NCBI RefSeq assembly: GCF_002741035.1
Contig: NZ_CP016808.1
Span: 7,030,001-7,094,000, forward strand
DNA: 64,000 nucleotides
DNA from: Paenibacillus sp. BIHB 4019
GTDB taxonomy: Bacteria; Bacillota; Bacilli; Paenibacillales; Paenibacillaceae
Reading direction: 5' to 3'
Part shown: positions 47,138 through 56,454 of the stretch, in pieces
Layout: every line of letters begins with the position of its first letter
How positions within the stretch are numbered: position 1 is the first letter of the stretch
Program-made: the position numbers and the translations under genes
The notes under the pieces: generated by a model
The model's input: only the letters and a program-made list of their open reading frames with translations
What the model was told of the DNA's origin: nothing
Database searches by the model: none

Positions 47138-47701
47138 TTATTTTGCGGAATCCGGGTCGGCGGCCCAGAAAAAGGTTTCTGCCGTTTCGTCTTGGTCGCA
47201 CCCGCGTAAAGTGTAGACCTCATCCCCACGATCCGTCTGCTTCGTTCCTATTCCTTCGCAGATCGTGCTTGGCCTGCCTAAATCGGAGCCAAACGCATCC
47301 ATTCCATTGTCAAAGGTATACAGGATCGCATCCCCATTATAGACCAGCTCATAAAAAATAGGATCGCCTTCTATTGTATACTCCGTAAGCCGAACCTTGC
47401 CCGACTGCTTAAGCGCTATATTTTCAATAAAAGCATCCCATTTGTCCAAATTGTAATAACGTCCATGAACATTTACAACGTCGCCATTATCAGCCGCCTG
47501 CTCCGCTAAATACGGCTCTTCGACCTTTGGAAATACGCTTTCCAAAGCGCCGCTCGGGTCCGTTATAGCTGTTGGCTCCGCTTCCTTTACGATTGGCGAG
47601 GGTTCCGTAACTGGCGAGTGCCCCGTCTGAACCAGATTATTGCTGCTGCAGCCTGCGAGCAAAGCAATTGCCGCAACTAAGCTTGCGTATTTCAACATCA
47701 T
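47138..47701 (-). CDS. Lipoprotein of unknown function
   Basis: The 187-residue precursor starts at tandem ATG codons (47701 and 47698) after GGAGGT. The type II signal ends in LLAGC. The mature part has a Pro/Thr/Glu-rich linker, then VVNVHGRYYNLDKWDAFIENIALKQSGKVRLTEYTIEGDPIFYELVYNGDAILYTFDNGMDAFG. This pattern recalls the DUF4362-type lipoproteins of Bacillales (inference). Two Cys near the end (STICEGIGT, LRGCDQDE) may pair. The gap to the FAH gene is 27 bases. Confidence 0.8.
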   Translation of the reverse strand: MMLKYASLVAAIALLAGCSSNNLVQTGHSPVTEPSPIVKEAEPTAITDPSGALESVFPKVEEPYLAEQAADNGDVVNVHGRYYNLDKWDAFIENIALKQSGKVRLTEYTIEGDPIFYELVYNGDAILYTFDNGMDAFGSDLGRPSTICEGIGTKQTDRGDEVYTLRGCDQDETAETFFWAADPDSAK

Positions 47702-47766
47702 GCCCACCTCCTGCCCTTCAGACGAAGGCTGGCAGAAGAAGGTTGCCATTTCTGTCCCTCAAGCGG

Positions 47767-49086
47767 CTATTTCTTCCCCTTCGGACGTTTCCGCAGCTCT
47801 TGGTTTTGCCGGATTTTATCCTCCATGCCCTGCTCGGTTGCCTGGTAAAAGCTCATTTCCCGCAGCTTGTCCGGCAAATATTGCTGCTGCACATAATGCC
47901 CCGGATAATCATGCGGGTACTTGTAGCCTTCGTGGCCAAGCTGCGCCGAGCCTTTATAATGGGTATCGCGCAAATGCAGCGGCACCTCGGCTGCGCCAAG
48001 CCCCTCCATCATCGTCATCGCTTTGCCGATGGCCAGCGCCGTCGCATTCGATTTTGGGCTTTCTACCGCAAACAAAATCGCTTGCGACACATTGTATTTC
48101 GCCTCCGGCCAGCCGATTTTGTGATAGGCGTCCATGGCCGTTACCGCCTGCACCATCGCTTGCGGATTCGCAAGCCCAATGTCCTCGCTGCAAGCGACGA
48201 TCAGCCGGCGGATAAACGTCATCGGGTCCATGCCAAGCTTCTCCACCGCGTACAAAAACCAGAACAGCGCCGCATCGCTGGAGCCGCGAACGCTTTTATG
48301 AAACGCAGACAGCACATCGTATTGCGTCGATTGATCGGCTTTGACCGCGCGATTGCGAATTGATTCCTGCGCGACCTCCAGCGTAATATGTACCGAGCCA
48401 TCCGGCTCAGAAGGCGTCGTCACCGCGGCCAGCTCCAGCGCGTTCAAGGCGCGGCGAATGTCGCCGCCTGCCATATTCGCAATATGCGCCAGCGCCTCCT
48501 CGTCGCAGTGCAGCTCCATAAAGCCCAGCCCGCGTCCCTTATCGGCCAGCGCCCGCTTCATCGACTCCAGCGCATGCTGCGGGCCGAGCGGCTCCAATTG
48601 GAACAGCGTCGAGCGCGACAGAAGCGCCCCATTTACATGATGGAACGGATTTTCCGTCGTCGCGCCAATAAAAATAATAATCCCCTGCTCAACCGCTGGC
48701 AGCAGCGCATCTTGTCTTGCCGTGTTGAAGCGATGCACCTCGTCGAGGAACAAAATGGTTTTTTTGCCATACATCGTCTTGCTCAGACGGGCTTGCTCAA
48801 TTACTTCGCGCACATCCTTCACCGAAGCGTCAACGGCGTTCAGCTTGACGAACTCGCCCGCTGTCCGCTTGGAAATAATGTTGGCCAGCGTCGTCTTGCC
48901 GCAGCCCGGAGGGCCGTACAGCAAAATGGACGATACCTGATCCCCTTCAATCGCCCGGCGCAGCAGCTTGTCCTCTCCAATGATATGCTCTTGCCCAATA
49001 TATTCATCCAGCGTCTGCGGCCGCATCCGGTCGGCTAACAGCCTCGCCCGCGGCGTCTCCGCTTCCTGATAAGAAAATAAATCCAT
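47767..49086 (-). CDS. rarA: Replication-associated recombination ATPase RarA (MgsA)
   Basis: The 439-residue AAA+ ATPase acts at stalled replication forks with SSB. It starts at the ATG at 49086; upstream codons lack a ribosome site. Walker A is GPPGCGKTT and Walker B LFLDEVHRF, with sensor 1 GATTENP. The C-terminal tetramerisation region contains QAILFAVESPKSNATALAIGKAM and the ending GYKYPHDYPGHYVQQQYLPD, typical of the family. Confidence 0.95.
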   Translation of the reverse strand: MDLFSYQEAETPRARLLADRMRPQTLDEYIGQEHIIGEDKLLRRAIEGDQVSSILLYGPPGCGKTTLANIISKRTAGEFVKLNAVDASVKDVREVIEQARLSKTMYGKKTILFLDEVHRFNTARQDALLPAVEQGIIIFIGATTENPFHHVNGALLSRSTLFQLEPLGPQHALESMKRALADKGRGLGFMELHCDEEALAHIANMAGGDIRRALNALELAAVTTPSEPDGSVHITLEVAQESIRNRAVKADQSTQYDVLSAFHKSVRGSSDAALFWFLYAVEKLGMDPMTFIRRLIVACSEDIGLANPQAMVQAVTAMDAYHKIGWPEAKYNVSQAILFAVESPKSNATALAIGKAMTMMEGLGAAEVPLHLRDTHYKGSAQLGHEGYKYPHDYPGHYVQQQYLPDKLREMSFYQATEQGMEDKIRQNQELRKRPKGKK

Positions 49087-49212
49087 CTGCTCACAACCCT
49101 CTTCCCTATTCCTATCGATCATAGCATATTCGCTTTTTATTGCGCCACTGGCTTCATCGCTGTGTAATTTCTATTAGAACATGGGTATTCATTACATAAG
49201 GAGGGATGCGCC

Positions 49213-49293
49213 ATGCCATGGACAAAAGAAGACTATTCTGATTCACTCAAAAACGTTATGGCACCCGTTCGCATTCAGCTTTCGTTGATGTAA
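49213..49293 (+). pseudogene. Truncated ydaT-like gene remnant
   Basis: A strong AAGGAGGG site precedes an ATG with 26 codons. The first 14 residues, MPWTKEDYSDSLKN, match the start of YdaT-like proteins of Bacillales (MPW-x2-K-DYP-x-S-x-KNL). After that the match is lost and the frame stops within 12 codons. The normal protein is much longer. The change to AT-rich DNA at the break suggests deletion or insertion. Confidence 0.6.
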
Positions 49294-49525
49294 ATAATTA
49301 AACAATTTTATAATATCTGTTCAGTAATTAACAAATCGCTCTAATCTAACAATTGCGCTCTTTTTCTGCAAGTGTTTATAATTATAGACGGATGTTCTTT
49401 ATTATATCAATGTACATTACAAATATCGTCGTGTTAATAAAAAGCTTTATGAATACATTTCCGCAAAATTTGCGACAATGCAGCAAGCTATGCATAAAAA
49501 CCGTCAAGCGAAAGGAGCCTATAAA
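49294..49525. other. AT-rich gene-free stretch
   Basis: The stretch is clearly richer in A and T than the flanks and carries several TATAAT-like strings, among which the promoter for the following two genes must lie. No ORF or clear hairpin was seen. It may mark the edge of an acquired segment. Confidence 0.4.
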
Positions 49526-49855
49526 ATGCCAGATGAAAAAGAACTTACAGCCGCGCAGAAAATGATTGGTGATTTTGCACCAAAGCTGGTTCAGTTAAAT
49601 GATGATGTTTTATTTGGAGATGTGTGGGAGCGTAAGGAGCTTTCGCCTCGTGAACGCAGTTTAATTACTGTATCTTCTTTAATTACGGGCGGCAATACGC
49701 AGCAATTAGGCTTTCATCTTAATAAAGCAATGGAAAACGGGCTATCGGAAGAAGAACTTAAAGAAGCCATTACACATCTTGCTTTTTATGCTGGATGGCC
49801 AAAGGCGATGTCTGCTATTATGGTCGCTAAAGAAGTCTTTTCGAAAGAGAAGTAA
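49526..49855 (+). CDS. Carboxymuconolactone decarboxylase (AhpD-like) family protein
   Basis: The 109-residue protein starts at the ATG at 49526 (AAAGGAG eight bases upstream). It has the CMD fold: LNDDVLFGDVWERKELSPRERSLITVSSLITGGNTQQLGFHLNKAMENGLSEEELKEAITHLAFYAGWPKAMSAI. The C-x2-C of peroxidase-type AhpD is absent, so an alkylhydroperoxidase role is unlikely. It pairs with the cupin gene 58 bases downstream, an arrangement common in small oxidoreductive units of unknown substrate. Confidence 0.9.
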   Translation: MPDEKELTAAQKMIGDFAPKLVQLNDDVLFGDVWERKELSPRERSLITVSSLITGGNTQQLGFHLNKAMENGLSEEELKEAITHLAFYAGWPKAMSAIMVAKEVFSKEK

Positions 49856-49913
49856 CGAAATGGATGATTCGCCCTACCCAACAACTAAATGAATGAGACG
49901 AGGAGCATAAAAA

Positions 49914-50327
49914 ATGGCCCAAGCAAAGAATTTAGCTGAAAGTGTCATCTTCCCGAAAGGTCAAAAAATCACGAATAACTATTTTATTGGAGGAGCTTGG
50001 CTTGAAATGCTAGTTCCTGCTGATTCTCCCCTCAATTGCCCGATTGGCAATGTAACGTTCGAACCAGGTGCAAGAAACAACTGGCATAAGCATGCAGGCG
50101 GACAAATTCTGCTTGTAACGGGCGGCACAGGCTACTACCAGGAAGAAGGCAAGCCAGCACAAGTCATTCGTGAAGGAGATGTCGTGGAGATTCCTTCGGA
50201 TGTGAAGCATTGGCATGGAGCTACAGCGGATAGCTGGTTTGCACATATTGCGATAAGCACCAATATCCATATGGGCGAGACCGAATGGTTGGAGCCCGTA
50301 ACGGATGAGGCGTATGACCAATTATAA
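49914..50327 (+). CDS. Cupin-domain protein
   Basis: The 137-residue single-domain cupin has motif 1 with metal ligands in NNWHKHAGGQILLVTGGTGYYQEEGKP and motif 2 in VVEIPSDVKHWHGA. It lies downstream of the carboxymuconolactone decarboxylase-like gene, with its own GAGGAG site. The pair may act on one small aromatic or quinone-like substrate, but none is identifiable. Confidence 0.9.
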   Translation: MAQAKNLAESVIFPKGQKITNNYFIGGAWLEMLVPADSPLNCPIGNVTFEPGARNNWHKHAGGQILLVTGGTGYYQEEGKPAQVIREGDVVEIPSDVKHWHGATADSWFAHIAISTNIHMGETEWLEPVTDEAYDQL

Positions 50328-50421
50328 TTACCGGCTGATTCTAAAGCATATTGTCGGTAACCCGCTCAAGTTAATTCAGTAAGCCATCCTTTATATTCTG
50401 TATCCATGCTGAGTTTTTCAC

Positions 50422-50470
50422 AAAAAAAAGACGCACAAAGCGCTTCCCCGCTTGTACGTCTTTTCTTTTT
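50422..50470. terminator. Bidirectional terminator cupin / GH95
   Basis: AAAAGACG...AGCG and CGCT...ACGTCTTTT arms form an imperfect stem, with an A-run on the left and T-rich DNA on the right. Confidence 0.72.
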
Positions 50471-50512
50471 CTAAAGTTATTTATGACAATCACAGCAACC
50501 TCTTCATGCCGC

Positions 50513-53038
50513 TTATTCGCCAGCCCATATCGGATGAATAACATACGTTCTCCCCTGCTCCGCCTGAAAATAATACTGCAGCGGCGTACGCTCCTCCACC
50601 TCCGGCATGCCCTCTTCGCCCTGCGGCTGAATCCGCAGCGCTGCACCTGCATACAGCACACATGGGCCGCTGCGGTGGGCAAGCAGCTCTGCCGCCTGCA
50701 GCTTGCCATCACGCCAGGAGATGGCGACCTCGAAGCCGCCGCGGGCGCGGAGGCCGCTGACGCTGCCGGCTGGCCAAGCGTCCGGCAGCGCTGGCAGCAG
50801 CTGCAGCCTGCCCGCATGCGACTGCACGAGCAGCTCGGCCATTCCAGCTGTTACGCCAAAGTTGCCGTCAATCTGAAAGGGCGGATGCGCATCGAACAAA
50901 TTCGCATAAACGCCGCCCCGCTTGAAATCCATTACCCCATCATCCGGGATAAGCGTGAGCATCCGCTTAATTAGCGCATACGCCCGATTGCCATCACCGA
51001 ACCTTGCCCATAGATTGACCTTCCAGCCGAGGCTCCAGCCTGTTCCCCCGTCGCCACGCCGATCCAAGGCGATGCGGGCGGCTTCATAAAGCTCCGGCGT
51101 ACTTTCCGCTGACCAGCCATCACCCGGATAGAGCGCATATAGATGCGATACGTGACGATGAAACCGATCCTCGTCCTCGTAGTCTTGGGACCACTCTTGC
51201 AGTTGGCCATGCTTGCCAATGCTTGCCGGGAGCAGCTTAGGCAGAGCAGCTTCCAATTGCTGCAAAAAGTGCCGTTCCTCTGCGTATTCATATTCCGCTT
51301 TCAAATCCGGTCCCCATTCCCGTTTCTGTCCCTTTCCCTTTCTCTGTTCCTGCTCCTGTTCCTGCTCCGCTTCAAAGCAGCTTGCCCTTTCGACTGCCGC
51401 ACAAGCACTAATTTGCTCATGGGCCGCCAAACAATGCTCAAACAGCTCGCGAATGAGGCTCATATCCATCGTTGATGCAACGCTCAGCGCTGGCGTTCGT
51501 CCGTCCTCCAGCCGGAAGCGGTGCTCCGGCGAGGTGGAGGGGGAAGTGACGAGCATGCCCTGCTCGTTTTCAACCAGCCAATCCAAATAAAACTGGGCCG
51601 CGCCTTTCATAACGGGGTAAGCTCGCTGCGCTAAGTAGCCGATATCCCCGCCAAAGCGATAATGCTCCCATAAATGCTGGCAGAGCCAAGCGGCACTCAT
51701 CGGCCAGTTCGCCCATAGCGGATTGCCATGCCCGTAATCGCCTGGTGGCGCGGATTGCCGCCATATATCCGTATTATGATGGGCAGTCCAGCCCCGGCAG
51801 CCATAATTAACCTCTGCGGTTGCCTGCCCCGTTACGGATAAATCGGCAATAAAGTCCAGCAGCGGCTCATGGCATTCGGCCAAATGGCACAGCTCCGCAG
51901 GCCAATAATTCATTTGTGTATTAATATTGAGCGTATAATTGCTGCTCCAGATCGGCCGGGCATCCTGATTCCATATGCCTTGCAAATTCGTCGGCTGCGT
52001 GCCTGATCTGGAACCTGCGATCATTAAATAACGTCCGTAATGAAACAGCAGCTCTACGAGATGGGGGTCAGTTGCGCCATATTCGGCGATTCTTTGATTC
52101 GTCGGAAAGTCTTCAGGCAAGCTGGAGCCTTCTAGCTGAAAAGCCACTCTGCCAAATAACGTTCGGTGATCGTCACCATGCGCACGAAGCAGCGTTTCGA
52201 ATGGCTTCTCCACAGCCGCTGTCAAATAGGCGCCCGCCGCCAGCTCAGCATTTTTGCCCTCTGTCCCTGGGCAGCGGTCATAGCCATTAAAGCTGGTTGC
52301 CGCTGAGACATACAGTGTCGCCGTTGTCGCCCCTTCCACATGAAGCCCATCCGCGTCCGCCGACCATGAGCCCCCAGCGGCCTGAATGCCAAGGAGCGCA
52401 GCAAAACGCATAGCCTTCGTCGTATCCGGCTGCCCGTACCGAATCGGCTCATCCGTCTCATAATAATTCGGATAAACCTGCTCCGGACAATAACCGGTAA
52501 GTAGCAGACCGTCACGTACAGGAGCGGTGCGGCTGCGCAGCGGGCTGCTGAGACTTGCCTTGAAGCTCAGCTTCCCGGGCTCGCTTGCAGTCAGGTGGAT
52601 AACGATTACCTGATCGGGATGCGAAGCGAATACTTCCCGTGTATAAACAACCTTGCCTATTCGATATATCGTTCTCGCGATTCCGTTTGCCATATCGAGC
52701 TCGCGCCTATATTCTTCCGTCAATTGCCCGTGATAAAAGCGGAGCTGAACATCGCCTAGCGGCATATAGCTTTGCGTATAAGGCCCCATTGTCGAAGCTT
52801 TGCTTATTCGCTCAGCCTCCTCGTAATCGCCCTCTTTGATACAGCGGCGTATGTCTGCCCAAGCCGCAAGCGCTAACGGATTATTCCAATTCTGCGGGCT
52901 TCCCGACCAAAGCGTATCCTCGTTCAGCTGAATGCGCTCCGCATCAACACCGCCAAAAACCATCCCGCCAAGCCGCCCGTTCCCCACGGGAAGAGCCTCC
53001 GTCCAAATGCTTGCCGGCTTGTCATACGTCAGCTTCAT
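50513..53038 (-). CDS. GH95 family glycosidase (alpha-L-fucosidase type)
   Basis: The 841-residue protein starts at the ATG at 53038 (GGGAGGGG upstream). Its N-terminal [27 protein letters not shown] and [19 protein letters not shown] are diagnostic of GH95. The catalytic (alpha/alpha)6 region includes [42 protein letters not shown] and [17 protein letters not shown]. The family inverts alpha-1,2-L-fucosyl or L-galactosyl linkages. No signal peptide is present, so it acts in the cytosol on imported oligosaccharides. A Glu-Gln repeat (EQEQEQEQ then [10 protein letters not shown]) is inserted near residue 560. Confidence 0.93.
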   Translation of the reverse strand: MKLTYDKPASIWTEALPVGNGRLGGMVFGGVDAERIQLNEDTLWSGSPQNWNNPLALAAWADIRRCIKEGDYEEAERISKASTMGPYTQSYMPLGDVQLRFYHGQLTEEYRRELDMANGIARTIYRIGKVVYTREVFASHPDQVIVIHLTASEPGKLSFKASLSSPLRSRTAPVRDGLLLTGYCPEQVYPNYYETDEPIRYGQPDTTKAMRFAALLGIQAAGGSWSADADGLHVEGATTATLYVSAATSFNGYDRCPGTEGKNAELAAGAYLTAAVEKPFETLLRAHGDDHRTLFGRVAFQLEGSSLPEDFPTNQRIAEYGATDPHLVELLFHYGRYLMIAGSRSGTQPTNLQGIWNQDARPIWSSNYTLNINTQMNYWPAELCHLAECHEPLLDFIADLSVTGQATAEVNYGCRGWTAHHNTDIWRQSAPPGDYGHGNPLWANWPMSAAWLCQHLWEHYRFGGDIGYLAQRAYPVMKGAAQFYLDWLVENEQGMLVTSPSTSPEHRFRLEDGRTPALSVASTMDMSLIRELFEHCLAAHEQISACAAVERASCFEAEQEQEQEQRKGKGQKREWGPDLKAEYEYAEERHFLQQLEAALPKLLPASIGKHGQLQEWSQDYEDEDRFHRHVSHLYALYPGDGWSAESTPELYEAARIALDRRGDGGTGWSLGWKVNLWARFGDGNRAYALIKRMLTLIPDDGVMDFKRGGVYANLFDAHPPFQIDGNFGVTAGMAELLVQSHAGRLQLLPALPDAWPAGSVSGLRARGGFEVAISWRDGKLQAAELLAHRSGPCVLYAGAALRIQPQGEEGMPEVEERTPLQYYFQAEQGRTYVIHPIWAGE

Positions 53039-53084
53039 GCTGCTCCCCTCCCTATCCGGCCCCAATATGAAGCCTGAAAGCTTG

Positions 53085-54182
53085 CTAAACAATACCGAAT
53101 TCATCCTTTATATCCTGAATGCGGACAAGCTGGCCGCCGCCGCTTGCGCTGCGTTCCATTGCTGCCATCAGGGCAAGCGTGTGTATCGCCTCTGAAGCGT
53201 CAGGAAGCGGAAGCTCGCCACTGTCTAAACATTCCGCAAAATATTCAATATAGTTTTGGTACTCGCCTGCATGATGGCTTTTGCCTTCAAAGCGGAAATA
53301 GTAGTCATGCTTGTCTTCAAACGAATAAGAGGCTGTGCCTTGCTCAGCAAAATGCGTATGGTAGCTTAAATTCGGATATTCCGCACGCGATATGCCATTC
53401 GTTCCGCGCAGCACGCAGCTTATAGATGGCTCGACCGCCTGCCCTAGAGTCGGCATTGTATAATTGCCGGAAATTTGCGCCATTCGTCCCTGCCCATCCC
53501 GCAGCAGAAAACGCATCGAGTCCCAAGTATCGACGGTGCCGTTGCCGCTTTCGCCGCCAGCATCTATGCTGCGGCCGAAGCCTACAACCTCCGTTACGCC
53601 GGGCAAATACCAGCGAACGAGGTCAACAGCGTGGATCATAAAGCCGTACATCCAGCTAAAGCCTTTTTGGCGGCTCCAATCCTTTTCAAGAAACCAGCGT
53701 CCGTCGGTTATATATTGCGCCTCCACCATTTGAAGTGCGCCATGCCGCTCCTGCTCGTAATCGCTGCGCTGATGAAGCATCGGCTCGAAAAACCGCGAGC
53801 TTTGCCCTACAAATAAACGCTTGTCTGTCCCTTTCATGATGGCCAGCAGCTCCTGCGTGCCCTCCAAGGAAGGCAGCAGCGGCTTCGTGCAGATGGCATG
53901 CTTGCCCGCCTCCAGTGCTTGGCGGATATGCGTCAAATGCAGCTGGTCTGGCGTATATATCGCAATGACGTCAATTAAAGGGTTTTCCAATAAATCGCTA
54001 TATTTGGTTGTCCAGCCATGAAAGCCGAATTCCTCCGCCCGCTGCTGGCAAAGCTCCTCATTTAAATCGCATACCGCCACCAGCTCATACCGCTCGCTCG
54101 CCAGCGCCGCCGACATAATGCTGCGTCCTTCCCCAAGCCCAATTACACCTAACCGATAACGCTGTTTAGTCATCTCATTCAC
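53085..54182 (-). CDS. Gfo/Idh/MocA-family oxidoreductase
   Basis: The 365-residue protein has the N-terminal NAD(P) Rossmann motif [13 protein letters not shown] and [10 protein letters not shown], then [33 protein letters not shown], with the Lys of the family's C-x-K-P motif in CTKP. The C-terminal beta-sheet domain binds sugar substrates. It lies 46 bases before the GH95 gene on the same strand, so it probably oxidises or epimerises a sugar released there. Confidence 0.9.
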   Translation of the reverse strand: MNEMTKQRYRLGVIGLGEGRSIMSAALASERYELVAVCDLNEELCQQRAEEFGFHGWTTKYSDLLENPLIDVIAIYTPDQLHLTHIRQALEAGKHAICTKPLLPSLEGTQELLAIMKGTDKRLFVGQSSRFFEPMLHQRSDYEQERHGALQMVEAQYITDGRWFLEKDWSRQKGFSWMYGFMIHAVDLVRWYLPGVTEVVGFGRSIDAGGESGNGTVDTWDSMRFLLRDGQGRMAQISGNYTMPTLGQAVEPSISCVLRGTNGISRAEYPNLSYHTHFAEQGTASYSFEDKHDYYFRFEGKSHHAGEYQNYIEYFAECLDSGELPLPDASEAIHTLALMAAMERSASGGGQLVRIQDIKDEFGIV

Positions 54183-54410
54183 GCATCCTTTGCTTTTTGT
54201 AAAATGGTAAAAGGCTGCTGATGGCGTGTACGCTGCAGCTCCCGCTTCTTCTCAAGTATAGCGAAGCGCCTTGCCGCTTACTTGTCTGGACAAGGTCGTT
54301 TATTTGCGATTTTGTTCAAAAATCGGCATGCTTCCTCCCTTTAGCCTGAGCCACCACTTCTGCCCCACGCTTTATGAACAAGATTGCAAACCAGCCTGCC
54401 TTTTTAGCAA

Positions 54411-54439
54411 AGAAAGCGTTTCCTCCGTCATGTTAAAAT
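54411..54439 (+). promoter_or_regulatory. Candidate cre site and extended -10 before the 560-residue gene
   Basis: AGAAAGCGTTTCCT (54411-54424) matches the CcpA consensus TGWAANCGNTNWCA closely. Ten bases later TGTTAAAAT gives an extended -10 (54431-54439). The operator would cover the -35 zone, as for catabolite repression. The rest of the 54183-54485 gap shows no ORF or clear hairpin. Confidence 0.45.
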
Positions 54440-54485
54440 GGAGCCAGCAAAAAATCTTACATCCAAGTAAAGGAGAATTTGGCTC

Positions 54486-56168
54486 ATGAAATTCGGCATG
54501 CAAGGAACGGTCATCGGCTGGCAGGACCCTTGGGCGCAGACGGCTTCAGAGCTTTATATGCGCACGGGAACAGGACAAATCTATCCTTCACAGGACCCTC
54601 CGCCAGGAAGGCAGGCTTTTATGGAGCAGCTTAAGCAGCTGCAGGCCGATTTTTACGTGCATCATGTGTTTCCCGGCCTTGAGGGCCAGCAGGAGCTGCT
54701 CGCTGACATGCTCGCCTATGGAATGGAGCTTTGCCTCGGCAATGAATATGGCAACATTAACGGCCCGTGGGAAGAGGGAACGAACCGCTACGACATTCCA
54801 GACGAGCAAATCCGGCTGGCAGCGGCAAGCGGACTGCTCATTGGGCTGCTCTTCGATGAGCCTGAGCATTTGCAGATCAATGCGGCGCAGTATCGCAAGG
54901 ATGGCTGGTTCCCGCATTGGAGCAGCCTAACAATGGAGCAGGAAAACGTCGCTGCTTTGCGGGAAGCCTTGACCGCTGCGGTTGCAAAGCGCGATGCCCA
55001 TGTCCGCTCTATTGTGACCGAGGTCCAAGTGCCAAGCCCCTCACCCGGCACTTCTAATGTGCCGCTCATTTCCGAGCAGGTATTTCCCGTGTTGTTCCAC
55101 GCCCAGGCGCGGGGAGGGATGGCCCTTTGCCCCAAAATAATGAAGGAGTCGTTTCAATCGCTCCAGCTCGCCACGGCGCTAGGTGCAGCCAAGCAGTACA
55201 ATCGCCCTTTGTGGCTGTGCGCCGATTTATGGGGACCGGATGCCGGCGAATGGCCGATTCGCACCCCGGGCTTTCCCGGCCATTCGCCAGCGGAGTTCGC
55301 CTCCGCACTCAGAATGGGTTATTTAATGAGTCCTACCCATTTATTTGTTGAAAATGTTGATGCGCTGATGCGATTCGACGGACACAGCTTTCAGCAAACT
55401 GCGTTTGGAGACGTCTGGCAGCAGTTCAGGCAGGAATTTGTCGCTGCCCACCCGCTGCCTTACAGCCACATGGATGCCAGTGCCGACATCGCCTTCATTC
55501 ACTCCGACGACAGCAACTATGGCCAAAATGAGCGGCCCTTCGGCAGCTTGGCTGCTGCCATGCCGCAGGAAAGCCAGAGCATTTTTCACGTATGGCATTT
55601 GCTCAGCCACCGCACCATTCCGGCACATGGCAGCTGTATGCACATTCCCGGCTATACGTTCCCGCGCCATCGCTTGAAGGCCTCCATCGCTGAAGAGCGC
55701 TTCCCGCTATGGAAGGGAGCGCAGCTTCCACCAGCACCAGCAGCAGCCGCTGCAAACAGGGATGGAACCGCAGCGGTTCATCCATTATTTTTCCCGCTCA
55801 ACAATGTGCTCGTTTACGATGAATTCGCGGCCGAGCCGCAGCTTGCCGGCGCCAAGCTCATTATCGCAGCTGGAAGCTCGCTGTCATCCGGCACGCTTCG
55901 CGCCATGAGGCGGCGCGCCGAGCACGCAGGCGCGGTCGTCCTTGTTGCGTTGTGGCTGCTGCCCGAAGCGTGGAAGCAGCGCTGCATCTTCCCCGGCGGC
56001 GGCGCTTGGCTCCCGACGGCTGACTTTCTCAGCGACGAAACGGCGGAGCTCGCCCGCCCGTTTCTTGGACGGCCCGATTGCTGGGTTCAGCGCTTCGGGA
56101 ATAAGGAGGTTCATTTTCACAAAGGGGATCACGGCGGATTTACACTGGATTTCGAGCTTAATGGGTAG
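54486..56168 (+). CDS. Unrecognised 560-residue protein, possible glycosidase-like
   Basis: The ATG has AAAGGAG ten bases upstream. No signal peptide. The first half alternates strands and helices as in a TIM barrel: DFYVHHVFPGLEGQQELLADML, MELCLGNEYGNINGPW, GLLIGLLFDEPEHL (Asp/Glu at a strand end), PLWLCADLWGPDAGEWP, MGYLMSPTHLFVENVD. Then IAFIHSDDSNYGQNERP and HSCMHIPGY-like His/Cys segments. The C-terminal part (KLIIAAGSSLSSGTLRAMRRRAEHAGAVVLVALWLLPEAW) resembles the beta-galactosidase trimerisation/GATase-like domain. I recognise no family. Setting between GH95, GH29 and a sugar importer suggests action on a glycan. Function is inference. Confidence 0.8.
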   Translation: MKFGMQGTVIGWQDPWAQTASELYMRTGTGQIYPSQDPPPGRQAFMEQLKQLQADFYVHHVFPGLEGQQELLADMLAYGMELCLGNEYGNINGPWEEGTNRYDIPDEQIRLAAASGLLIGLLFDEPEHLQINAAQYRKDGWFPHWSSLTMEQENVAALREALTAAVAKRDAHVRSIVTEVQVPSPSPGTSNVPLISEQVFPVLFHAQARGGMALCPKIMKESFQSLQLATALGAAKQYNRPLWLCADLWGPDAGEWPIRTPGFPGHSPAEFASALRMGYLMSPTHLFVENVDALMRFDGHSFQQTAFGDVWQQFRQEFVAAHPLPYSHMDASADIAFIHSDDSNYGQNERPFGSLAAAMPQESQSIFHVWHLLSHRTIPAHGSCMHIPGYTFPRHRLKASIAEERFPLWKGAQLPPAPAAAAANRDGTAAVHPLFFPLNNVLVYDEFAAEPQLAGAKLIIAAGSSLSSGTLRAMRRRAEHAGAVVLVALWLLPEAWKQRCIFPGGGAWLPTADFLSDETAELARPFLGRPDCWVQRFGNKEVHFHKGDHGGFTLDFELNG

Positions 56169-56209
56169 CGCAAAGCAGCTTGAAAGCATGCTGTGGATGG
56201 GATTTGCTA

Positions 56210-56238
56210 TTGAGAAGCGGGGTTATTTTGACTATAAT
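56210..56238 (+). promoter_or_regulatory. Promoter for the small ORF and the FusB-like gene
   Basis: TTGAGA (56210-56215), exactly 17 bases, TATAAT (56233-56238). It is one of the best sigma-A matches in the window. Confidence 0.65.
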
Positions 56239-56273
56239 AAACGGTAATTCAATATAAAAGGAGGTCGGTATGG

Positions 56274-56375
56274 ATGGCAATTAGAGATTGCCGGATTGGC
56301 ACAGCCCACTGCGGAGCAGGTTTTGGAAGCGATACTTTGCATGGGCGCACTCATAACGGATACGTTATCGCCTAG
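56274..56375 (+). CDS. 33-residue small ORF of unknown function
   Basis: The ATG has AAAGGAGG nine bases upstream and lies 36 bases after a near-consensus promoter. The product begins MAIRDCRIGTAHCGAGFG and ends in HNGYVIA. It has two Cys seven residues apart, several Gly and His, and no membrane segment. It ends 79 bases before the FusB-like gene. It could be a leader peptide controlling that gene or a free small protein. A competing ATG four bases earlier stops after four codons. Confidence 0.4.
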   Translation: MAIRDCRIGTAHCGAGFGSDTLHGRTHNGYVIA

Positions 56376-56454
56376 CCACGCTTATGTCGTTTCTAATACT
56401 TGGCTTTGCACCTTATTTTCTGCACGATCAAAACAAATAAGGGGCTGAACCTAA

